The notes under the pieces: model-generated
Told to the model about the DNA's origin: nothing
Seen by the model: the letters and a program-made list of their open reading frames with translations, nothing else
Databases searched by the model: none
DNA from: Sphaerochaeta sp. UBA5849
GTDB taxonomy: Bacteria; Spirochaetota; Spirochaetia; Sphaerochaetales; Sphaerochaetaceae
Reading direction: 5' to 3'
DNA: 7,694 nt
Assembly (NCBI GenBank): GCA_002432715.1
Contig: DJGJ01000055.1
Span: 1 to 7,694, forward strand
Shown here: positions 1 through 6,092 of the stretch, one piece after another
Position numbering within the stretch: the first letter of the stretch is position 1
Layout: each line of letters starts with the position of its first letter
Program-made: the position numbers and the translations under genes

Positions 1-58
1 TTATGATTGAGCCTTTCTTTTTTAAGAAACCACCATCAATCATTAGAATTGATTCCAT
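1..58 (-). CDS. N-terminus of a probable NYN/PIN-like nuclease domain protein (cut by window edge)
   Basis: Nineteen codons are visible, reading MESILMIDGGFLKKKGSII, and the gene runs out of the window. The 'hydrophobic-IDGGFL' opening is the usual first strand and acidic motif of NYN-domain proteins, a PIN-like family of metal-dependent RNases; D8 would be the first catalytic aspartate. The start is supported by an AAGAGG ribosome binding site at 64-69, five bases before the ATG, and by a good promoter further upstream (148-176). It is transcribed in the same direction as the integrase and lies inside the presumed mobile element, so it is likely cargo. The family call rests on a very short stretch and may be wrong; that a gene starts here is better supported than what it encodes. 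Confidence 0.5.
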   Translation of the reverse strand, partial: MESILMIDGGFLKKKGSII

Positions 59-147
59 ATCAGCCTCTTGATAAAAAATTGGGCTACTCAAGGGACACTT
101 TACAGTGTTTACATCTAACCCTTTTTTCGCCCTTTCTTTACGTACAA

Positions 148-176
148 AAAATACCATGCATACACCAATCTGTCAA
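148..176 (-). promoter_or_regulatory. Sigma-70-type promoter for the leftward partial gene
   Basis: Reading leftward, a perfect -35 TTGACA (171-176) is followed by a 17-base spacer and a -10 TATTTT (148-153). The -10 is preceded by TGG, giving an extended -10. Transcription would start near 141, leaving a leader of about 80 bases that contains a small ACACT/AGTGT hairpin (95-108) and an AAGAGG ribosome binding site. The direct repeats at 181-238 begin a few bases upstream of the -35, as expected for a regulator-controlled promoter. Confidence 0.6.
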
Positions 177-180
177 CACC

Positions 181-238
181 AATACGTATCAATGTGCATT
201 CACCAATACGTATCAATGTGCATTCAATACGTATCAAT
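181..238. repeat. Three iteron-like direct repeats with an ATACGTAT core
   Basis: The unit AATACGTATCAATGTGCATTC occurs at 181-201 in full and at 205-225 in full. It is followed by a third, partial copy at 226-238 that keeps only AATACGTATCAAT. The first two units are 24 bases apart (CACC separates them) and the third follows directly, 21 bases on. Each unit contains the perfect palindrome ATACGTAT, at 182-189, 206-213 and 227-234. Spacing near two helical turns puts the palindromes roughly on one face of the DNA. They sit between the end of the integrase gene and the -35 of the promoter at 148-176, so they are most simply operator or activator sites; replication iterons or recombination-accessory sites are alternatives. 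Confidence 0.75.
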
Positions 239-277
239 AGTAATCAATAGGTGCTATTGCATGCTGATGAAAGTAAG

Positions 278-1429
278 TTATTGACTCTCGATTTGTGTGT
301 GGAGAATACTCTCGGTGATTTCTAGTACATCCGCGAAATCATTCACCAAGAAATGTGCATAACGCTTCGTCATTTCTGCAGTAGAGTGACCGATGATCTT
401 CCTGGTCTTTGATTCATTGATTCCGTTTGCTAACAGCTGGGAGTTCAGAAAGTGTCTCCAGGAATGGAACGTGATGTTTCTTTCTCGCCGTTCTTCTTCC
501 GTGATGCCTTTAACTGCCATTGCCCGATAGAAACTGTCACGAATGGCATCGGTACTCATAGGCACACCTGCAACAGAAAAGATTCGTCCTTCTTTTCCTG
601 CATGGTCGGCAAGAGTTCGCAGTGCATCCATCAGGCTTTGAGGTAGGGGAAGGTCTCTATTATCGCCAGTTTTTGTGCCCTTGAGGGCTCCCTGGAGGTC
701 CACACTGTGTTCGACGTGAATATATCCGTCTCGGAGATCACAAGGCCGTAGGGCCCTGATTTCACCAACCCTCATGCCTGTGCAAGCTGCCAGCAGGGAT
801 GCAGTATAAGCGATCGGATTGTCCCAATAGGAAAGATTTGTCAGAAGATCACGTGCTTCTTCGAATGAAAGGATACCCCGCTGCTTGCTGTTGTTGGCAA
901 AGGCTCTCACTTCACGCGCAGGATTGGCCTTGATATGTCCTTCTCTCCTGGCTTCGTCCAGAATGACGGAGAAGATAGATAGGATGTTGTTTGCATACTT
1001 CGTCGAGAGCTTCTTCCTCTCAATCAGATAACGCTGCCATGCCTCGATTTTAGCCGAGGTGATCTCGGTCAATAAAGAAGATCTGAAGGTAGGAAGGATA
1101 TGTTTCTCCATGCTCCGCTTGTTTGTGTTGATGTATTGGGCAGTAAGCTTTCTCCCTCGTAGTGCCTCGGCTTTGACGTAATCACAATCCGGGGTCCACC
1201 ATCCCTTGGCATAAACCCCAAACGTCAGCAGCACAACCGGTTCTTTCTTCACAGGGATAAGGGAGTTTGTCTTGTACAATTCCATCGTATACGCAAGTGC
1301 CTGGGACTTGGTGGTGCACCCCGTTGAGAACTTTCTCCGCTTGCCCTGATCATCATACGCAACATAGTAGAAGACCACCTTGGTTGCCAGTTTTCTCTTG
1401 TACAATGTAAACGGTTCTCTTGCGCGCAT
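278..1429 (-). CDS. Tyrosine recombinase / phage-type integrase
   Basis: This 383-residue protein catalyses site-specific insertion and excision of the element. Residues about 8-55 resemble the small N-terminal arm-type DNA-binding domain (a YYVAYDDQGKRRKFSTG strand segment). About 70-170 form the helical core-binding domain and about 185-370 the catalytic domain. All catalytic positions are visible: R220 in TGMRVGEI, K253 in GTKTG, H322 and R325 in FHSWRH, H348 in IIGHS, and the nucleophile Y357 in KRYAHF. The length is normal for the family and there is no frameshift, so the gene looks intact. The ATG at 1429 is preceded by GGAGG (1440-1444), ten bases away. The gene is read away from the tRNA-Leu, as in P4-like islands. 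Two tandem palindromes (1452-1471) lie just upstream and may control it. Confidence 0.95.
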   Translation of the reverse strand: MRAREPFTLYKRKLATKVVFYYVAYDDQGKRRKFSTGCTTKSQALAYTMELYKTNSLIPVKKEPVVLLTFGVYAKGWWTPDCDYVKAEALRGRKLTAQYINTNKRSMEKHILPTFRSSLLTEITSAKIEAWQRYLIERKKLSTKYANNILSIFSVILDEARREGHIKANPAREVRAFANNSKQRGILSFEEARDLLTNLSYWDNPIAYTASLLAACTGMRVGEIRALRPCDLRDGYIHVEHSVDLQGALKGTKTGDNRDLPLPQSLMDALRTLADHAGKEGRIFSVAGVPMSTDAIRDSFYRAMAVKGITEEERRERNITFHSWRHFLNSQLLANGINESKTRKIIGHSTAEMTKRYAHFLVNDFADVLEITESILHTQIESQ

Positions 1430-1451
1430 ATCCCTTCATCCTCCATCTTAC

Positions 1452-1471
1452 TGTGCACACAACTGTGCACA
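1452..1471. promoter_or_regulatory. Tandem TGTGCACA palindromes upstream of the integrase (possible operator)
   Basis: Two identical, perfectly self-complementary octamers TGTGCACA lie at 1452-1459 and 1464-1471, separated by CAAC. Their centres are 12 bases apart. The nearer one ends 22 bases before the integrase start codon, so a protein bound here would block or control integrase transcription. Integrase arm sites are another possibility, because this segment lies between the gene and the presumed attachment core. I see no strong -35/-10 pair for the integrase to anchor this reading. Confidence 0.45.
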
Positions 1472-1511
1472 GGGCCAAAACCCGGTCGAGAAATTGAAGG
1501 GATAATTTTGA

Positions 1512-1562
1512 CAAAAAGAAAGGCAAACCCCTTACAATTTCATTGTAGTAAAAGGTTTGCCT
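1512..1562 (-). terminator. Intrinsic terminator of tRNA-Leu
   Basis: Reading leftward from the tRNA, AGGCAAACC (1554-1562) pairs perfectly with GGTTTGCCT (1521-1529). An inner ATTGT/ACAAT pairing extends the hairpin, and a T-rich run TTTCTTTTTGT follows (1510-1520). This is a textbook rho-independent terminator starting four bases after the tRNA 3' end. It should also insulate the integrase gene from the tRNA promoter. Confidence 0.85.
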
Positions 1563-1566
1563 ATAG

Positions 1567-1605
1567 TGCCCAGAAGAAGACTCGAACTTCCACGAGTGTG
1601 ACCCC
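1567..1605. other. Probable attachment site (tRNA 3' half), one end of the element
   Basis: Tyrosine integrases of this layout usually recombine within the anticodon or T arm of the tRNA gene, and the incoming element restores the 3' end. The exact core cannot be defined, because the second copy of the repeat is not in the window. The interval given is only the tRNA 3' portion in which the crossover would be expected. Confidence 0.35.
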
Positions 1606-1650
1606 GCTAGGACCTGAACCTAGTGCGTCTACCAATTCCGCCATCTGGGC
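1567..1650 (-). tRNA. tRNA-Leu (anticodon CAG)
   Basis: The 84-base leftward gene folds as a class II tRNA. The acceptor stem GCCCAGA (1644-1650) pairs with TCTGGGC (1568-1574), and the discriminator is A at 1567. The D arm has the leucine-type GCGGAATTGGTAGACGC. The anticodon stem CTAGG/CCTAG encloses the loop TTCAGGT, giving anticodon CAG (1614-1616). A long variable arm has a four-pair CGGG/CTCG stem, and the T arm contains GTTCGAGT. The terminal CCA is not encoded (CTA follows the discriminator), so it must be added by nucleotidyltransferase. It decodes CUG. It has its own promoter and terminator, and its 3' part is the likely integration target of the neighbouring recombinase. Confidence 0.97.
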
Positions 1651-1659
1651 GCAGGCACA

Positions 1660-1689
1660 ACTATAAAGTATTTATTTGGATTGTGTCAA
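1660..1689 (-). promoter_or_regulatory. tRNA-Leu promoter
   Basis: Reading leftward, TTGACA (1684-1689) is a perfect -35. It is followed by an 18-base spacer and TATAGT (1660-1665), a five-of-six match to the -10. Only nine bases separate the -10 from the first base of the mature tRNA, so the primary transcript would carry a 5' leader of about three bases. The -35 overlaps the TGA stop codon of ispF, so the tRNA can be expressed independently of the carD-ispD-ispF operon. Confidence 0.85.
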
Positions 1690-2165
1690 CACGGTATTTC
1701 AGAAATAAGGACGCTGGCTTGGGCAATGATTGCATCCCCGCTTCCCAATTCACCCAGGATGGTCTCCGCGGTCTTAGCCTTTACCGAGACTCGGTGCATC
1801 TCAAGCTGCAGTACTTGTGCAAGGTTGGCCCTGATGGCATCGATATGTTCCCTGAGCTTGGGTCTCTGTACAATGATGGTCGTATCGAGGTTCTCTATCC
1901 GGTAAGGTGGAAGGTCCTGCTCAAGAACCTGCTTGAGAAGACGTATACTGCTGATGTCCTTGTACCTTGGGTCGGAGTCGGGGAAGTGAGAACCGATATC
2001 GCCCTTTGCCAAGGCGCCAAGCAGGGCGTCGATGATTGCATGAACCAGGACATCACCATCACTGTGGGCGATCTCGCCTTTCTCACTGGGAATCACGACA
2101 CCTCCGAGGATGAGCGTTCTTCCCGAACCGAGGCGGTGAAGATCCCAGCCGGTTCCCACTCTCAT
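1686..2165 (-). CDS. ispF: 2-C-methyl-D-erythritol 2,4-cyclodiphosphate synthase
   Basis: A cytosolic MEP-pathway enzyme that cyclises CDP-methylerythritol 2-phosphate to MEcPP with loss of CMP, acting as a homotrimer with a zinc site. The 159-residue length is normal. Metal ligands D8, H10 (GWDLHRL) and H42 are present, as are the HSDGD motif at 34-38 and the KAKTAET segment at 129-135. The loop that usually reads GFTGRGEG is here GELGSGDA, so the conserved arginine near position 142 appears as S142. The gene overlaps the end of ispD by four bases (ATGA), which fixes the start and implies translational coupling. Its TGA stop lies within the -35 of the tRNA-Leu promoter. Confidence 0.95.
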   Translation of the reverse strand: MRVGTGWDLHRLGSGRTLILGGVVIPSEKGEIAHSDGDVLVHAIIDALLGALAKGDIGSHFPDSDPRYKDISSIRLLKQVLEQDLPPYRIENLDTTIIVQRPKLREHIDAIRANLAQVLQLEMHRVSVKAKTAETILGELGSGDAIIAQASVLISEIPC

Positions 2166-2974
2166 AGGCCTGCCTGCTCCCTTTTTGCCTCATCCATGGC
2201 CTGATGCAGCAATCTTGCAGCCTTGGCGCTTCGCTTTCCCTCTTCCAAATTCTTCAAATACTGTTCAATCTGGGCCTCGGCATCAGTAATGTCATCCAGA
2301 TACGTTATCTTGCGGTTCTCCCGCTCCCCCTGGCAGACGCCTACCGGAAGGCCGAAGTCGGTAAAGATCTGGGTATCATCAATATAGATGGTACCGCTGT
2401 TGTGTGCCCGCTGGTGGGCTTCCCAGATTTGAGGATACTTGAATATCTGGGGAGTCTGCACCCCAACGGCATGGGCTCTGTCAATGTGATGGGTGAGCAT
2501 TCCGTTGTCATCGATGATCTTCAACGCATCGGTGGCGGGTAGGGCGGGGACCGCCCCCTTGAACACCTTTGCAGTGGCCAGGGTGCGAATGATCAACTCA
2601 GGACTGACAAAACAACGGGCGCCATCGTGTATTGCTACGAATTCAGCATCGAGGGCCATGGTGGAGAGAAACTTCAGTGCTTCGTAGACTGATTCCTGCC
2701 TGCTCTTCCCGCCTTTTACCAGAATCAGGGGAACAAAGTTCTGATGCAATAAGTCTTCCAGGGCAACGGCACATTGGTCCTCCATCCCCTCGGGATAGGT
2801 GACCAGGATGGCGGCACAGTTCGGGACCTGCAGAAAAGGGACGATGGAGCGGTACAGAATTGTATGCCCGTCAATGGCCAGATACTCTTTCTTGACACCA
2901 AGGTCCTTGCTTGCATTGAACCGTTCGCTGCTGCCTGCAGCGGTTACTATCACCGCATGTTTGGGAAAAGCCAT
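2162..2974 (-). CDS. ispD: 2-C-methyl-D-erythritol 4-phosphate cytidylyltransferase
   Basis: Transfers CMP from CTP to methylerythritol 4-phosphate, the step two places before IspF in the same pathway. Visible motifs are the N-terminal nucleotide-binding AAGSSERF (about 12-19), KKEYL, GGKSRQESVYEAL, the metal-site VAIHDGARCFVSPEL, ATDALK, VQTPQIF, and DDTQIF followed by GERENRKIT. At 270 residues it exceeds the usual 225-240. The excess is a charged, alanine-rich C-terminal tail (about 240-270) that is probably helical and has no obvious second domain. The ATG at 2974 follows a GGAG box by eight bases and starts one base after the carD stop, so it belongs to the carD operon. Confidence 0.95.
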   Translation of the reverse strand: MAFPKHAVIVTAAGSSERFNASKDLGVKKEYLAIDGHTILYRSIVPFLQVPNCAAILVTYPEGMEDQCAVALEDLLHQNFVPLILVKGGKSRQESVYEALKFLSTMALDAEFVAIHDGARCFVSPELIIRTLATAKVFKGAVPALPATDALKIIDDNGMLTHHIDRAHAVGVQTPQIFKYPQIWEAHQRAHNSGTIYIDDTQIFTDFGLPVGVCQGERENRKITYLDDITDAEAQIEQYLKNLEEGKRSAKAARLLHQAMDEAKREQAGL

Positions 2975-2975
2975 A

Positions 2976-3479
2976 TTATTTCTCCAGTCGGGAGAATACG
3001 AGCAGCTCGATCTCCTTCTTGTCTTTCTTCAAAGAGAACGAGGTCTCATCAATCAGCAGCCGCAGAGCATTATCATAGAGCTTGCGCTCTTGTACCGGCA
3101 GTTCCTTGATCTTGCTGCGGTGGTAAAGAGCTTGGACGACTTTGGCAATGGAAGCGATGGAACCCTGCTTGAGCAGATCAACATTCATCTGATAGCGAGC
3201 CTTCCAGTCAACAGGCATCGGCTCGTATTTGCTGGAAATGGAATCGATTGCCGACTGGGCTTCTTTTGGCTCAACGATGGGCCTGATCCCCATCTCCTTT
3301 GATTTTTCCACAGGAATCATAACCGTCATGTCTGAGATATCAAGGTAAATGACGTAATACATCGTCACCGCACCTCGGAACATCCGCTCTTCGATGCGTT
3401 TGATGACGCCTACACCTTGAAGAGGATACACGACGTGCTCCCCAACAACAAATTGTACTTTCCCCTGCGGTAAATTCAT
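2976..3479 (-). CDS. carD: CarD-family RNA polymerase-binding transcription regulator
   Basis: CarD proteins bind the RNA polymerase beta subunit through an N-terminal Tudor-like domain and stabilise the open promoter complex through a C-terminal helical domain. Here residues about 8-65 (GEHVVYPLQGVGVI, then YYVIYLDISDMTVMIPV) are the first domain. About 85-167 are the second, with the wedge tryptophan in PVDWKARYQ and the helix ERKLYDNALRLL. The start at 3479 gives 167 residues and the normal N-terminus; the open frame continues upstream but that part is unlike CarD. No Shine-Dalgarno precedes this ATG, and a TATACT hexamer ends six bases before it, suggesting a leaderless mRNA. It heads the operon with ispD and ispF. 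The carD-ispD-ispF order also occurs in mycobacteria. Confidence 0.95.
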   Translation of the reverse strand: MNLPQGKVQFVVGEHVVYPLQGVGVIKRIEERMFRGAVTMYYVIYLDISDMTVMIPVEKSKEMGIRPIVEPKEAQSAIDSISSKYEPMPVDWKARYQMNVDLLKQGSIASIAKVVQALYHRSKIKELPVQERKLYDNALRLLIDETSFSLKKDKKEIELLVFSRLEK

Positions 3480-3485
3480 AGCACA

Positions 3486-3514
3486 AGTATATCCGATTTT
3501 TTGGCTTTCAACAA
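3486..3514 (-). promoter_or_regulatory. carD operon promoter, probably leaderless
   Basis: Leftward, TTGTTG (3509-3514) is followed by a 17-base spacer and TATACT (3486-3491), a five-of-six -10. The -10 ends six bases before the carD ATG, placing the expected start of transcription on the A of the start codon. The -35 is weak, matching only its TTG half. Confidence 0.6.
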
Positions 3515-3572
3515 GGCGAGCTGAAGGGAAAGTCTTGCTGCCCTCAGATAGCCAATGGAGAGCCAAATGCAG

Positions 3573-3578
3573 TATAGT
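3573..3578 (+). promoter_or_regulatory. malQ -10 element, probably leaderless
   Basis: TATAGT (five of six to TATAAT) ends six bases before the ATG at 3585, the same spacing as at carD. No convincing -35 is found 16-18 bases upstream. If used, transcription starts at the start codon itself. An alternative in-frame ATG at 3567, preceded by GGAGAG, would argue against this. Confidence 0.4.
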
Positions 3579-3584
3579 CGAAGT

Positions 3585-5099
3585 ATGAAACACAACATAC
3601 GACGTTGCGGAGTGCTTATGCACCCTACATCACTACCATCAAAACACGGAATAGGGTCGCTGGGCGATGAGGCTTTCCAATTCCTTGACCTTCTGGAAAA
3701 AACATCGGTAAGCCTCTGGCAAATCCTTCCCCTGGGGCCCACGGGATATGGGGATTCACCCTATGCAGCCCGTTCCTCATTTGCAGGGAACGAACTGCTC
3801 ATCGACCTGAAGAGCCTTGCATATGACGGCTATCTGGATGTCGAAGACGTGCTTTTCAATCCGGGTTTCCCCTCAGAAAGAGTCGATTACGGCATGGTAC
3901 GTTCCTTCAAGGAACCTTTGCTGGAGAAGGCCGCCCATGAGTTTCTTGCATATGCAGAGCCTGAGGAATTGGCATCCTATCAGAGCTTTGTAGCCGAGAA
4001 TGCCTGGTGGCTCGACGATTACGCCCTGTACCAAGTGCTTTGCAGGCACTACAACGACTCGCGCTGGTTCGAGATTTGGCCCGAGGAGCTCAGGCTTCGA
4101 AAGGCAGCAGCCTTGAAAAAGGTCCAAAAAGAGTTTTCCAACCGCCTTGATGTCATCAAGGTTCAGCAATATTTCTTCTTCACCCAGTGGCAAAGTGTAA
4201 AGATCTACGCCAACACCCACGGCATCCAAATCATCGGAGACATTCCGATTTTCGTTGCTCCCGACAGTGTGGATGCATGGGCGAACCGACATCTGTTCAA
4301 GATGGACAAGGAAGGCAGGCAAACTGTTTCCAGCGGCGTACCCCCGGATGCCTTCTCCGATGAGGGGCAACTGTGGGGCAATCCCGTCTATGACTGGAAA
4401 GCCCATCAGAAGGAGGGCTTTGCCTGGTGGATCAAGCGAATCCAGAAAACCTTGGAGACCTGCGATATTGTACGCATCGACCATTTCCGTGGTTTCTCGG
4501 CCTACTGGGAGGTCCCTCAAGGTGAGAAAACGGCAATGAACGGCAGCTGGGTCGAAGCTCCGGGCAAGGAGTTGTTTGCTGCACTGAAGCAGGCGCTGGG
4601 CGACCAGCTTCCCATCATAGCAGAGGACTTGGGCGTGATTACCGAGGATGTCGAAGAGCTCAGGGATTTGAACAACTTCCCCGGTATGAAAATTCTTCAG
4701 TTTGCCTTCAATGTGAAAGGCGGAGCATTGGATGCAACCAATGCATACCTGCCACACAATTGCGTGTACAACAGCGTCATCTATACCGGAACGCATGACA
4801 ACAACACCACACGGGGGTGGTATGAAGCGTTGGACGGTGAAGGCAAGGACATTGTAAGACGGTATTTGGAGTGTCCCGATGATCAAGTCGTTTGGCAGAT
4901 GATCAGGCAGATGTTGCTCAGCTGCTCAAAGGATGCAATACTCCCTATGCAGGATTGGCTGGAACTCGGCTCGGAGGGAAGGATGAACATCCCCTCGACG
5001 TGCGGACAGGGCAACTGGAGCTGGAGAGTCAAGAGCTTGCACGTCGAGCCATGGCGCATCGACAGGCTCCGCTCCCTGATAGAGCTCAGCGGACGCTAG
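3585..5099 (+). CDS. malQ: 4-alpha-glucanotransferase (amylomaltase), GH77
   Basis: A cytoplasmic enzyme that moves alpha-1,4-glucan segments between maltodextrins, releasing glucose, for glycogen or maltodextrin use. The 504 residues match the short Thermus-type amylomaltase, not the longer enterobacterial form. Landmarks are LMHPTSLPSKHGIGSLG near the N-terminus, QILPLGPTGYGDSPY (46-60), GDIPIFVAPDSVDAWA (218-233), the nucleophile D299 in VRIDHFRGF, the acid/base E347 in IIAEDLG, and the third carboxylate D405 in TGTHDNNTT. All catalytic residues are present. The start at 3585 gives the family-typical N-terminus; in-frame ATGs at 3555 and 3567 would add only non-conserved residues. It is divergent from carD and shares the stop tetranucleotide CTAG with lplA. 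Confidence 0.95.
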   Translation: MKHNIRRCGVLMHPTSLPSKHGIGSLGDEAFQFLDLLEKTSVSLWQILPLGPTGYGDSPYAARSSFAGNELLIDLKSLAYDGYLDVEDVLFNPGFPSERVDYGMVRSFKEPLLEKAAHEFLAYAEPEELASYQSFVAENAWWLDDYALYQVLCRHYNDSRWFEIWPEELRLRKAAALKKVQKEFSNRLDVIKVQQYFFFTQWQSVKIYANTHGIQIIGDIPIFVAPDSVDAWANRHLFKMDKEGRQTVSSGVPPDAFSDEGQLWGNPVYDWKAHQKEGFAWWIKRIQKTLETCDIVRIDHFRGFSAYWEVPQGEKTAMNGSWVEAPGKELFAALKQALGDQLPIIAEDLGVITEDVEELRDLNNFPGMKILQFAFNVKGGALDATNAYLPHNCVYNSVIYTGTHDNNTTRGWYEALDGEGKDIVRRYLECPDDQVVWQMIRQMLLSCSKDAILPMQDWLELGSEGRMNIPSTCGQGNWSWRVKSLHVEPWRIDRLRSLIELSGR

Positions 5100-6058
5100 A
5101 GTAAAGAGACTACATGAGCGAGCAGGCTGGCAAGATCGGCCTGCCCACTTGTTTGTGCAAGTTCTTCCAAAGCCTTTTGGTTGTACTGAGCTCCGCTCAG
5201 TATGGCGACAGCTCGATCGACAATCGATGTATCGAGGGCATCGGTAAACATCCTCACTTCACTGATGACCCCTTTCTCCACCTGCAGATGCAACGTGGCT
5301 TCACCCCATTCGAACCGGTGGGTGAAGGAGTGGGTGAACTGGGGAGTCTTCTCAAGAATCACCGAAATGTCTCCAAACCGGTGATAATTCTCCTGGGCTT
5401 GGGGGAGGGTCTTGAAGTCTATGGGGGTTACCTCCGTCTGGCCGTAGGCAGCATTGAAGGCATCGACAAGGGCTGTCTGCACCATTTCGTTGGTGATGTC
5501 CGCTCGTCCTTCCTTCAGATTTCCCACTCTTGAGGCAACTGACTTCACAGCCTTGGATGCGAGCTTGTTTGAACTGGGGGTAAGGTAGTTGCTCATCACC
5601 GAAAGGTCGCTGCTGACCAGAAGCGTCCCATGGTGGCAAAACTTGGTGGCTGTGGTCTGGAATGCGTTGCCGGATATCTTTTTCCCGTTGAGCAGGATGT
5701 CGTTGCGCCCCGAAAGTTCACACGACAACCCTAGGCTTGCAAGCGCCTTGAGCACCAGGGCGAAGTTTTCTTCCTTGGTGGTTGTATTTTTGTTCCCTAT
5801 CAAGGTAAAGCAGAGATTCCCTTGGTCGTGATACACCGCACCGCCACCACTTTGGCGGCGCACCAGTTGCACCTTATGCTCTTCCATATTCTTCAGATTG
5901 CACTCTGCGAATGGATTCTGATAACGTCCGATGACAATGCACGGATCGTTCACCCACAAGAAAAGGATGTGGTCATACTCAAGAGTCAGCAGATATGCTT
6001 CCCCTGCCAGATTTGCTGCACAGTCGTGGGAGGTAGCCAGGTAGATTGCGTTCTTCAT
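5096..6058 (-). CDS. lplA: Lipoate-protein ligase A
   Basis: Activates free lipoate with ATP and attaches it to a lysine of 2-oxoacid dehydrogenase or glycine-cleavage H proteins, allowing scavenging of lipoate. The 320-residue protein has the catalytic domain with RRQSGGGAVYHDQGNL (67-81), GRNDILLNGKKISGNAF with the likely catalytic lysine K127, and HHGTLL (142-147). A C-terminal accessory domain follows (about 240-320), as in the two-domain E. coli enzyme. The ATG at 6058 gives the usual N-terminus. An AAGGA lies only one base before it, too close to be a normal ribosome binding site, while TAGAGT ends six bases before it, so a leaderless start is possible. It is divergent from rsmE and convergent with malQ; no lipoylated partner gene is in the window. 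Confidence 0.93.
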   Translation of the reverse strand: MKNAIYLATSHDCAANLAGEAYLLTLEYDHILFLWVNDPCIVIGRYQNPFAECNLKNMEEHKVQLVRRQSGGGAVYHDQGNLCFTLIGNKNTTTKEENFALVLKALASLGLSCELSGRNDILLNGKKISGNAFQTTATKFCHHGTLLVSSDLSVMSNYLTPSSNKLASKAVKSVASRVGNLKEGRADITNEMVQTALVDAFNAAYGQTEVTPIDFKTLPQAQENYHRFGDISVILEKTPQFTHSFTHRFEWGEATLHLQVEKGVISEVRMFTDALDTSIVDRAVAILSGAQYNQKALEELAQTSGQADLASLLAHVVSLL

Positions 6059-6064
6059 GTCCTT

Positions 6065-6070
6065 ACTCTA
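6065..6070 (-). promoter_or_regulatory. lplA -10-like element, possibly leaderless
   Basis: Leftward, TAGAGT (four of six to TATAAT, TAnnnT form) ends six bases before the lplA ATG. No good -35 accompanies it. A second candidate, TATAGC at 6091-6096, would instead give a leader of about 25 bases. Neither is decisive. Confidence 0.3.
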
Positions 6071-6092
6071 CCTTCAAAACCGGTGCCTATGC

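Larger units (their letters stand above)
1..1566. mobile_element. tRNA-proximal end of an integrated element (partial)
   Basis: A complete tyrosine recombinase gene lies just beyond the 3' end of a tRNA-Leu gene and is transcribed away from it. This is the classic layout of a genomic island or integrative element inserted into a tRNA gene. The segment also has a more AT-rich non-coding stretch (59-277), direct repeats, and the start of a non-housekeeping gene at the window edge, while everything to the right of the tRNA is compact core genome. Only one end is visible. No second copy of the tRNA 3' end was found between 1 and 277, so the other boundary must be further left or be degraded. Whether the element is a prophage, a conjugative element or a small island cannot be told from here. 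Confidence 0.55.

Noticed and set aside
181..238. Possible CRISPR array
   Set aside because: The repeat copies are almost contiguous with only 0-4 bases between them, so there are no spacers.
7..240. A 77-codon plus-strand open frame at the left edge
   Set aside because: Its C-terminal part simply translates the direct repeats (NTYQCAF repeated), and it is antisense to the better supported gene start and promoter.
245..259. CAATAG/CTATTG hairpin after the integrase gene as a terminator
   Set aside because: The six-pair stem with a three-base loop is real, but it has no GC-rich base and no following T run on either strand.
1623..2204. A 193-codon plus-strand open frame across the tRNA and ispF
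   Set aside because: It runs through the tRNA-Leu and antisense to ispF, and its sequence resembles no family I recognise.
3480..3623. Upstream extension of the CarD reading frame to 3623
   Set aside because: The added 48 residues are unlike CarD and would overlap the malQ start; the ATG at 3479 gives the canonical N-terminus.
3873..4886. A 337-codon open frame on the minus strand within malQ
   Set aside because: It is fully antisense to a well-recognised GH77 gene, shows no recognisable motif, and has the composition expected of a shadow frame.
5122..5144. GCAGGC/GCCTGC hairpin downstream of malQ as a terminator
   Set aside because: It lies inside the lplA coding region, has an 11-base loop and is not followed by a T tract.
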